Assembly (NCBI RefSeq): GCF_014648915.1
Contig: NZ_BMSA01000006.1
Location: forward strand, 186,001-250,000
Reading direction: 5' to 3'
Origin: Streptomyces phaeofaciens
GTDB lineage: Bacteria; Actinomycetota; Actinomycetes; Streptomycetales; Streptomycetaceae
Length of the DNA: 64,000 nucleotides
In this document: piece by piece, positions 1 to 9,700 of the stretch
Layout of the letters: every line of letters starts with the position of its first letter
Position numbering within the stretch: position 1 is the first letter of the stretch
Position numbers and translations under genes: made by a program
The notes under the pieces: generated by a model
Databases searched by the model: none
The model's input: the letters and a program-made list of their open reading frames with translations, nothing else
What the model was told of the DNA's origin: nothing

Positions 1-3000
1 GGGGCTGCCGTGGACCAGGGGGTGCTCGGTGTAGGTCCAGGTGCCGGAGACGTAGGTGTCGTCCCCGTCCAGGCTCGACGCGGACGAGCCCAGGCTGGCG
101 AGGACCGTGCCGACCCCGTCGCTGTCGAGGATGCCCTTGCGCAGGATGAGGTTGCCGGCCGAGGTGCGGTACGTCATGTCGGCCGCACCGTCGTCGTTGT
201 AGTCGGCGATCGCCACGAAGTCCCGCTCCGTGGCGCCCCAGGCGGAGGACGTCATCTTGGCCGCCTCGCTGAACGTGCCGCCGCTGTAGCCGCTGAGGAT
301 CCACAGCTCGTTGCCGGCCGCCCCGCCGGCCACGAACAGCTCCGGCTGCCCGTCCCCGGTGATGTCGCCCGCCGACTTGATCTCCGAGAAGGTGGAGGGG
401 GCGGGTGTGCTCGCCGGGAGGCGTACCTCGACGCGCTTGGTGACGTCGATGGCGCCGTAGCCGTCGCCGGGGTAGATGAACAGGCGGCCGTCGGGTGTGC
501 GGACCACCCAGTCGCTGACGCCGTCGCCGTTGAGGAAGTCCCCGTTGTGAGTGACCAGGGCGTAGGTGCCGGTGCCGTCCCAGATGTGCGGGGCGGTGGC
601 GCCGTCCTTGATCAGGGTGCCCTTCTTGTGGGTGCCGAAGGCGCTGGACAGCCAGGTGCCGTTCTGCGACATCGAGTCGATCCAGAGGTTGCCCGCGGCG
701 GTGACATGGGCGAGGTCGGCGTCGCCGTCGCCGTTGAGGTCGCCGGGGCCGTCGGCCGTGGTGCGCGGTTTGACGTAGAAGAAGTACTTGCGAGGGTTGG
801 GGGAGAGGTTGCCGGCCGAGTCCACGGACTTGACGTACAGGGTGTTGGGGCCGGCGGCCGGGGGCTGGATGCCGGTGATGGTGGCCGTCTTGACGGCCGT
901 CGTGCAGGACTTGGTGAGGCCGCCCGAGGTGCCCTGTGATCCGCCGGCGCAGGCGTAGCCGGCGTAGTTGGTGGAGTTGATGGACCAGACGAACTTCACG
1001 ATGTCGGTCTCGGAGGACGAGCCGACCGCGAAGGTGAAGCTTCCGGAGTTGCCGAAGGGCTTGACGGACCAGACGTCGGGCTCGCTGTCGCCGTCGCCGT
1101 CACCGGGGAAGTCGGTGGAGACGACCTCCGCGGGGGAGTCGGGCAGGTCGGTGTCGTAGGTGAAGCGGCACACGCCGTCCCCGCCGGTGGGTGCCCAGCC
1201 GCTGCTGACCTTGGCGTCCCAGGCCCGCACCCGCCACGAGTAGGTGATCCCGGTGGACAGATACGACTTGATGGAGACCCCGCCGACCTCGCCGTCGTCC
1301 ACGGACTTGGTGAAGGTCTTCGTCGTGGTGTCGGACTTGCCGGTCTGCCAGAGCTGGAACTCCAGCTTGGTCAGGTCGCTGTCCGGGTCGGTCGCCTTGC
1401 CGCTGATGGTGATCGTGTCGGCCTTGCCGACCTTGATGTACGGCGAGGCGGAGGTGTCGCAGGAGCCGGGGCTCATGGTGACGGACGTCGGGGTGTTCGG
1501 CTTCCGGTTGTAGGTGACGTCCAGCGTGGGGGAGCCGTCGCTCTCGGCCTTGAACTTCTTCCAGGAGTAGGTGTCCGTCTCCAGGCTGCTGGAGGAACCG
1601 GTCGGCGCGGAGGCCGAGGTGGAGGCCACCAGACCCAGGTTGAAGCTGGTCACGCCGTCGTCGGCCGCGTCCTGGAGCAGCGAGGTGACGGTGAAGTTGA
1701 CGTAGGCGTCCGGGCAGGAGCTGTTGGACTTCCAGCCGTAGGCGAAGGACTTGGAGGTGATCTTCCGCTTCCAGGACGGCTGCCGGTTCCAGGTGGTCTT
1801 GGAGGTGAAGTCGCCCGTGCCCCACAGCTGGACCGTGCGCTTGCTGCACGACCAGGAGTGGGTCTCCAGGAGCTTCAGGGTGGCGCTGGAGACGTCCGCG
1901 CCCGAGATGGATTTCCTCAGTTTCATGCGGAAGAACGAGCGGGCCGTGCCCCAGGTCTCCCGCTCGAAGCCGACGCGGGCTTCCTTCGTGTCCTCGTTGT
2001 AGTTCGCGCCGTCGTAGAAGCTGGAGCTCGGGTACCGCTTGTAGACCGTGGTCCAGTTGGCGCGGATCCCGGTGGTGGAGGGGTCGAGGAACAGCGGGTA
2101 GGTCAGGTCCTCGGTGTCCGCGAGGTAGTTGCCCGGCGGGGTGATCGTCAGCACGTCGCCGCCGAACTCGGCGGCGGCCGTGGTGGCGTGGGCGCCCTCG
2201 CCGGGGCCGTTCACGGCGGGCAGGGCGAAGGTGCCGGAGGCGGACGTCCGTACGCCGTCGTAGGCGACGGGGTCGGCGTCGTTCCCGGTGTCGTCCGGGT
2301 TCTCGTGCGGGACCTGGTCGGCCGGCACGTCGTCGGGGTTCTCGCGCGCGGGCGCCTTCTCGACGACCTCGGGGTCCTCGTTGGTGCCGGTCGCGGCCTC
2401 CGGGTCGGCGGACTCGCCGTCGGTGTCGTGCGTGCCCGCCGAGTCCCACAGGAACGGTGTGGGGGAGACGGCGATCTCGTTGCCGTCGCCGTCCTTGGCC
2501 ATGAGCACATCGGTGCCGGGGTCGAGGGTGAAGGAGAGGCTGGAGGAGGTGACCCGGTAGCGCGGCGGGTCGGCGGCGAGCCGCTCCGCGGCCTCGGGCG
2601 TGTGGACGACCAGGACGTGCGTGAAGCCGCTGTCCCGGGCGGACAGCATCAGGTCCACGCCGGGCAGGACGTCCTCGTACAGTGCGCGGTTGTCCTCGAC
2701 CCGCGGTTCGGGCAGCTCGCCCGGCCACGCGAACTCGATCTCGTGGGCGTCGGCGGTCATCGTCAGCAGGGGGGTCCACGAGGTTCCGGCCGTGTCGGCG
2801 GCCTGCCCGGTGGAGGTGGCTCCGGTGCGGAACACCGCCGACCGGACGGCCGTACCGGATCGTCGGGCCGACGCCTTGCGGGCGCCGCCCTTTTTGCTTT
2901 CTCCGGCCGAGAAAGTCACGGGATAAGGGCTGTTGACGGTATGCCAGCCCTTGTCGCTTTTACGCAAACTGGTGTCGACGGGTGCCCATTCGCCCTGGGA

Positions 3001-3324
3001 ATTCTTCGCACGCAGGGGCGCCACGGAGACCGAGTAGGTAAATGTTCCGTCAGGATTTGCGTACGTGGTCGAGAACTCGTCGGTGAGCGTGGCGACTTCG
3101 ACCCGCTTGCCGCTCCTGCGTGCCCGTGACTGGGCCTCGTCCTCGTCGACCGGCTGCGCGGCCCGTTTGGCCGTGGCATCGGAGACGGTGTCGCCGTCGT
3201 CCCGCAGCGCGAGCAGCGCGCCGCCGCCGGCCAGTACGGCCAGTGCCACGGCCACGGCCACTGCGCGCCGAACGCGCCGTCTACCAGGGGGATTTGGTTC
3301 TGCGGCGGTGTCGAGGTCGCTCAA
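1..3324 (-). CDS. Membrane-anchored DNRLRE / FG-GAP (VCBS) repeat protein, 3' end beyond window
   Basis: The reading frame starts at a TTG at 3324 (GGAGAAGG about 5 nt upstream) and stays open for 1108 codons to the left edge, so the C-terminus is missing. An Arg-rich start is followed by one hydrophobic segment (about residues 20-40, ending GGGALLALR), a signal anchor or signal peptide. An Asp/Glu/Pro-rich linker follows. About residues 420-590 resemble the DNRLRE beta-sandwich of actinobacterial surface proteins. Then come fibronectin-III-like stretches (about 600-700) and, from about 860, FG-GAP repeats with calcium-binding type motifs (DLNGDGDADL, GDGVSDW, DITGDGQPEL, DYNDDGAADM). Proteins of this build commonly neighbour large Rhs proteins in Streptomyces and may be a surface carrier or adhesin. 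It is divergent from the Rhs gene, with a shared intergenic region. The domain calls are from motif reading only. Confidence 0.82.
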   Translation of the reverse strand, partial: MSDLDTAAEPNPPGRRRVRRAVAVAVALAVLAGGGALLALRDDGDTVSDATAKRAAQPVDEDEAQSRARRSGKRVEVATLTDEFSTTYANPDGTFTYSVSVAPLRAKNSQGEWAPVDTSLRKSDKGWHTVNSPYPVTFSAGESKKGGARKASARRSGTAVRSAVFRTGATSTGQAADTAGTSWTPLLTMTADAHEIEFAWPGELPEPRVEDNRALYEDVLPGVDLMLSARDSGFTHVLVVHTPEAAERLAADPPRYRVTSSSLSFTLDPGTDVLMAKDGDGNEIAVSPTPFLWDSAGTHDTDGESADPEAATGTNEDPEVVEKAPARENPDDVPADQVPHENPDDTGNDADPVAYDGVRTSASGTFALPAVNGPGEGAHATTAAAEFGGDVLTITPPGNYLADTEDLTYPLFLDPSTTGIRANWTTVYKRYPSSSFYDGANYNEDTKEARVGFERETWGTARSFFRMKLRKSISGADVSSATLKLLETHSWSCSKRTVQLWGTGDFTSKTTWNRQPSWKRKITSKSFAYGWKSNSSCPDAYVNFTVTSLLQDAADDGVTSFNLGLVASTSASAPTGSSSSLETDTYSWKKFKAESDGSPTLDVTYNRKPNTPTSVTMSPGSCDTSASPYIKVGKADTITISGKATDPDSDLTKLEFQLWQTGKSDTTTKTFTKSVDDGEVGGVSIKSYLSTGITYSWRVRAWDAKVSSGWAPTGGDGVCRFTYDTDLPDSPAEVVSTDFPGDGDGDSEPDVWSVKPFGNSGSFTFAVGSSSETDIVKFVWSINSTNYAGYACAGGSQGTSGGLTKSCTTAVKTATITGIQPPAAGPNTLYVKSVDSAGNLSPNPRKYFFYVKPRTTADGPGDLNGDGDADLAHVTAAGNLWIDSMSQNGTWLSSAFGTHKKGTLIKDGATAPHIWDGTGTYALVTHNGDFLNGDGVSDWVVRTPDGRLFIYPGDGYGAIDVTKRVEVRLPASTPAPSTFSEIKSAGDITGDGQPELFVAGGAAGNELWILSGYSGGTFSEAAKMTSSAWGATERDFVAIADYNDDGAADMTYRTSAGNLILRKGILDSDGVGTVLASLGSSASSLDGDDTYVSGTWTYTEHPLVHGSP

Positions 3325-3720
3325 GGGGCCTTCTCCACAACAGGCTGGACCGCGGTGCGGCGGGCGCCGCGGCGGCATGGCTCTTCCGGTGTGCCCTCAA
3401 GGCCTGGTGGCAAGCCGTGGCGAGCGCTCGACTCCCCGGATCGGGCGGTTGGAGTATGAACAGCTCCTCCCGGCCAGATCAACACCCTTTGATCACACGT
3501 GTGTTGAGCGCGGTCGCGCAACGACCCGGCAAAGGCTTCTGGTGAGAATCTTTGCTGTTCTTTGTCTGATTTTGATCAGTGACATAGCTAACACGGATCC
3601 TTTGAGTCTTGACGAGGATCTTCACGATGTCTTTATTTTCGTGCTCGATCTGTAAGTCCACAGTCACCAAGTGCCATCGCGCTGAACGGTTTTGATGGCT
3701 CGTCACGGGGGAAGGTCAAC
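3325..3720. promoter_or_regulatory. Divergent intergenic region, unusually AT-rich
   Basis: This 396-bp gap separates the FG-GAP gene and the Rhs gene. From about 3490 to 3720 the sequence is clearly richer in A+T than the rest of the window, as expected for a promoter region. A possible rightward promoter is TTGACG at 3609-3614 with TTATTT at 3633-3638 (18-bp spacer), weak against consensus. No convincing short gene is visible. Confidence 0.4.
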
Positions 3721-6700
3721 TTGGCCGTGCATGCGGTGCTGTCCTGGTGCGGCAGGGGTTCACTGGCGAGATCGCCACGTGAGCGCCTGGTGCGTCGCAG
3801 AACCCGGGCCGGTGTCATCGCCGGACTGGTTCTCGCCCTCAACGTCACCCTGCTGCCCAGCGCCCTGGCGTTCGGCCCCGACGACCCCCGGACGGCGGTC
3901 GAGCTTGAGGACCTCCAGGAGACGGACGCCGTCCCGCTCGACGAGACGCTGACCGACAACCTCGAGGAGCTCGCCGGCTCCGCCGCGACCGACCCCCAGA
4001 AGGCGTACGAGCCCGCCGCGGTCGCCGAGGTGCCCGAGGCCTCGGGCAGCAAGGCCGTCGACAACCTCACCGCGGGCGGCACGACCGAGGTCGCGAAGTC
4101 GACCGACGGCACGATGAGCATCGGCGTCGGCGCCCCGGAGGGCGCCACCTCCGCCGAGGTCGACGCCCTCGAAGGCCAGTGGAGCGTCGCCGCCGCACCC
4201 GAGGCGGACGCGGTCGCGAGCGGCGCCCAGGGCTTCCTGCTCGCGGTCGACGCCCCCGACACCGCCACCGGTGACGCGGTCGTCTCCATCGACGCCACCA
4301 AGCTCGCCGAGACCTACAGCGCCCAGTGGCTCGACCGGCTCTCCTTCACCCTGATGCCGTCCTGCTACGCCGAAACCCCCGACCTGGAGGAGTGCTCCAC
4401 CGGGATCCCGGTGACCACCGAGGTCGAGCGCACCGGCGACACCGTCACCGTGCCGCTGGACGCCGGGGACTCCTCGGGCTCCGAGGCCGACACCGGCGAG
4501 GACGGCGCCTCCGACGAGGTCGTGGGCGACACCGACACCACCGTCGACGTCCCCGAGACCCTGGTCAACGTCACCCTGGACACCGCCGACCTGCAATCCG
4601 TCACCGCGCAGTCCACCGCGAACACCGCGGTGAGCACGGACGCCGGCCGCGTCGACGCGGCCGTCTGGCACGAGGACGCGGCCGGAGCCGTCCGGCAGAT
4701 CGCCGACTCCTCCGGCGGCGGCCTCCTCGTGGGCAGCTCCTACGGGGCCGGCGCGGGCGGCGACTTCTCGGCCAGCCCGATCGTCTCGGCGGGTTCCTGG
4801 ACGTCGGGCGGCTCCTCCGGCGCCTTCAGCTACTCGTACACGATGGCCGCCCCGCAGGTCCCCGCCGGCCCGACGCCCAACGTCACCCTCAGCTACAACT
4901 CGCAGACCTCGGACGGCCGTACCTCCTCCACCAACAACCAGGTCTCGTGGGTCGGCGAGGGCTGGGACTACAACCCCGGCGCCATCACCCGCACCTTCGT
5001 GGGCTGCGCCGCCGACACCGCCGACGCCAACAACGCCAAGCACTTCACCGGCGACCAGTGCTGGGGCTCGTACAACGCGGTCCTCTCCCTGAACGGCACC
5101 ACCACCGAGCTGGTGCGCGACGACACCACCAAGCAGTGGAGGGGCGCGCGCGGCGAGAACATGCGCGTCGAGCTGCTCGACGCGGCCGACTACAAGGCCC
5201 TCACCGGTATCGACGGCTCCAACAACGGTGACAACAACGGTGAGTTCTGGCGGGTCACCACCGACGACGGCACCCAGTACTACTTCGGTCTGAACCGGCT
5301 CCCGGGCTGGACCTCCGGCAAGCCCGAGACCAAGTCGGTGCTGAACGTCCCGGTCGCCGGCAACCACTCCGAGGACCCCTGCCACGCCGAGAAGTTCGCG
5401 GACTCCTTCTGCGACCAGGGCTGGCGCTTCCAGCTCGACTACGTCGTGGACACCACCGGCAACGCGATGTCGCTGTGGTGGGAGAAGGAGAAGAACGCCT
5501 ACGCGCGCAACATGAAGGAGAAGCCGGCCGTCGCCTACGACCGCGGCGGCTACCTCTCCCACATCGACTACGGTCAGCGCGCCACCACCCTCTTCTCCGC
5601 GGAGCCGCTCGGCCGGGTGAGGTTCAACGCCCGCGAGCGCTGCTTCGAGGACCCCGCCCTGAACGTGGCGTGCTCGAACAGCAACTTCGACTCCAAGCAG
5701 TCCGACCGGACCCGGCCCTGGTTCGACACCCCCGCCGACCTCGCCTGCGCGACCGGCGGCAAGTGCACCACGTACGCCCCGACCTTCTGGTCCCGCAAGC
5801 GGCTCGCCTCCGTCGACTCCTGCACCCAGCGCGAGCAGGGCGTGACGCTGACCGAGTACACCTCGGACGCCGACGGCAACGAGACCGGCCAGCGCAACGC
5901 CTGCGGTCTGGAAGGCGACACGGACACCACGACCTCGCTGTCGAAGGTCGACTCCTGGGGCCTGAAGCAGTCCTTCCCCTGGAACCTGACGGGCGAGTAC
6001 ACCGCGCTGTGGCTGGAGTCCATCACCCGCACCGGCTATGCCGTGGACGGCTCCACCGACCGGCTGAACCCGGTCTCCTTCGGCCACAACGAGAACCCGC
6101 TGCCCAACCGGGTCAAGAACGGCTCCTCCGACACCAACCCGCTGTTCGCGCGGCTGCGCATCCAGGACGTCGTCTCCGAGTACGGCGGCCGCACGCACGT
6201 CGACTACAAGGCGCCCGAGGGCAAGTGCCTCACCGGCGCCGACCGGCCGGCGATCGACAAGAACCACTCCCTCTGCTACCCGGCGTACTGGCACGCCGAC
6301 GGTGAGCTGGAGGACAAGCGGATCTCCTGGTTCCATAAGTATCTCGTCGACAAGATCACCGAGTTCCCGCGTCTGGCCGACGCGCAGGACATCGTGACGA
6401 CGTACGACTACGCCACCGACAGCGACGCCGTCGACGGCGCCCTGTGGGCCAAGAGCCAGTCGGAGTTCTCCCGCCCCAAGAAGCGCACCTGGGACGACTT
6501 CCGCGGCTACCCGCTCGTCACCACGACCACCGGCACCACGGACGCGGTCGGCGGCAGCGCCGCCTCCAAGTCCGTCACCCGCTACTTCCGCGGCATGAAC
6601 GACGACGTCCTCGCCGACGACACCCCGGAGAAGTCCTCCGACGACGTCAAACGTTCCGTCGTGACGACCGACGTCACCGGCGCGACCCTGGCGACCGACC

Positions 6701-9700
6701 GCAAGGCGTACACCGGCATGGTCGCCGAGTCGCTCACCTACCCCGACACGTCGGCCGACACCACCACCGGCTGGATCGCCCGCACGGTCAACGTCCCCGA
6801 CGCCCCGGTCCGCCTGGCCACCCGCAACCGCACCGACGGCCCGGACGTGATCTCCGAGCGCGTCACGCTCGGCAGCACCTCGACCGTCTCCAAGGCCTCG
6901 GTCAAGGGCCCGGACGGGTCCTACCTGCGCACGGTGACCACGGAGACCGAGTACGACCCCACGTACGGCCTGCCGACGAAGGTCAAGGAGTACGGCGACA
7001 CGGCCGTCTCCGGCGACGAGTCGTGCACCGCCACCTCGTACGTGCACAACACGTCCGGCACGAACTACCTGATCGGCCTGGTCGCCCGGACCGTCACCAC
7101 CACCGGCACCAGCACCTGCTCCACCGATCTGTCCAGTGCCACCGGCTCCACGCTGGTCAGCGCCTCGCGCATGTACTACGACGACGCGACCTCGTCCACC
7201 GCCACGCCCACCAAGGGCCTGGTGACGAAGACGGAGGCGCCGACCGGCGCGGGCACCGGCTGGGAGACCGCCAATCCCGAGTCGCGCACCGCGTACGACT
7301 CCACCGGCCGGGTCACCAAGGTCACGGACCCCACCGGCGTGGTCGACACCACGGCGTACACACCGTCGAGCGGCCAGGTCTACAGGATCGACACCGTCAC
7401 CGGAAGCAAGGTCGTCGACGGCGTCGAGACCGGCTTCACCGAGAGCACCACCCTGGAACCGGGCCGCGGCACCACCATCAGGACCACCGACGCCAACAAC
7501 CGGTCCTCGACGTACGAGTACGACCCGCTGGGCCGCGCCGTCGCCGCCTGGGACCCCACCCAGTCCGCCACCGACGATCCGACGGTCAAGTACACGTACA
7601 ACATCGACCCGAAGAAGCCGGTGTCGGTGGTGGCGGAGTCGCTCTCCGACAACCCGAGCACCGCCGCGGGCGACGGAAAGTACGAGTCCTCCACCACGAT
7701 CTACGACGGCCTCGGCCGCGAACGCCAGACCCAGACCCCGGCGGTCGACGGCGGCCGGCTGATCACCGACACGCTCCACAACAGCGCCGGCCAGGTGCGC
7801 TACACCCGCAACGCGTACTACATGGAGGGCGACCCGGGCACCGACCTGGTCGTTCCCGCCTCCGAGTCGCTGGTCCCCAATGCGACCTCGTACACGTACG
7901 ACGGCCTGGGCCGGGTCCTCACGGTCACGCCGGTGCACAGCTCCTACCCGCAGACGGGCGAGTCGTTCACCAACGCCGGCAAGACGGTGACCACCACCGA
8001 CCGCCGCACCCGCTACGAGTACGGCCTCGACCACACGGTGATCCGCCAGCCCAAGGGCACGCCCGCATCCCGGGTGTGGACCGACGCGCTGGGCCGCACG
8101 ACCCAGCAGGACACCTTCGGCGACACCGCGCTGACCGAGGCGGGCGCGGTCAGCACGACATACGCGTACGACCTGCGCGGCGACATGGTGACCAGCACCG
8201 ACGACGTCGGCAACACGAGGACGTGGAAGTACGACGCGCTGGGCCGGGTCACCGACACGACCGACCCGGACGCCGGGGCGACCCACACCGACTACGACGC
8301 CTACGGCCGGGTGGACAAGGCGATCGACGCCCGCGGCCAGACCGTCTCCTACACCTATGAGCGGCTGAACCGCGTCGAGCAGGTCAAGGTGACCCCGAAG
8401 GGCTCCACGACCTCCACCCTCGCGCAGACGTACGCGTACGACGGCGCGACCGGCGGCAAGGGCCAGCTCGCCTCGGCGGTCCGCTACACCGACGGCAAGG
8501 CGTACACCACCACGATCGGCGGCTACACGGCCGACTACCAGCCCACGGACGTGACCACGGCCCTGCCGCCGGGTTCCACCGCGGGCCTGACCGCCGACGG
8601 CTTCGCCACCCAGTACAAGTACACGTACAAGTACAACGACGACGGCCAGCTCGAGACGTACACGACCCCGGCGGCCGGCGGCCTCGACGCCGAGGACGTG
8701 ATCACCCGCTACAACGAGGCCGGCCTGCCGACCTCGGTCTCCGGCAAGGACTGGTACACCTCCGAGGCCGCCTACTCCCCCTACGGCCAGGCGCTCCGCT
8801 CCACCATCGGTGAGCAGGGCCACCGGCTGTGGCAGGAGAACACCTTCAACGAGTCCACCGGTGAGCTGCTGACCAGCAGGCTCGTCCGGGAGAGCGCCAC
8901 CGACCAGACCGTCGTCCCCGGCAGCGAGGTCAGCAAGCGCTCCTACGCCTACGACCCGTCGGGCAACGTCCTGTCCGTCGCGGACAAGATGGGCAGCGCC
9001 ACGGACCAGCAGTGCTTCAAGTACGACGTGCTCGGTCAGCTGAAGGAGGCGTGGACGACGCCGGGCGGCGGCGCCTGCACGGCCTCCGGCAAGACCACCG
9101 CCGAGCCGGTCTACTCCGACGGCAAGGTCAACGTCTCCTCCAACAACGACGGTTACTGGCAGTCGTACGACTACGACGCGCTCGGCAACCGCACCAGGAA
9201 GACGGTCTACAAGGCCGACCCGACCTTCACCTCCGGGGTGCGCGACACCGGCGGCGACGTCGTCACGGACTACGCCTACGGCACCAGCGACACCGCGAAG
9301 AACGACCAGCCGCACACGCTGACCTCGTCCACGACGTCGTCGAGGACGGCGGCGAACGTGGCGGTCACCACCCGTTCCACCCAGACCTACGACGCCGCGG
9401 GCGGGATGGAGACCCGCTCCACCGGCGGCGACACGGCCCAGACCCTCACCTGGACCTGGGACGGCAAGGTCGAGTCCGTCACCGGCTTCGGCACCGACGG
9501 CTCAGGCGCCTGGATCGGCGCCGGCGACCTGTGCATGGACCTCTCGGGCGGCACCACGGCGGCCGGTACCGCCATCCAGATCTACGTCTGCAACGGCAAC
9601 AAGTCGCAGCAGTTCCGCCTCAAGGCCACCGACACCGACAACAACGGGACGGTCGAGGACGCGACGATCGGCCAGCTCATGGTGGGCGGGCAGTGCCTCC

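Noticed and set aside
1100..2779. A 559-codon leftward frame in the FG-GAP region
   Set aside because: The frame one base over encodes continuous DNRLRE and FG-GAP sequence; this one is Arg/Pro-rich without motifs.
3760..9315. A 1851-codon open frame antisense to the Rhs gene
   Set aside because: It is a GC-rich shadow: the product is Val/Gly/Arg-rich with no motifs, and the opposite frame has clear YD repeats and normal codon bias.
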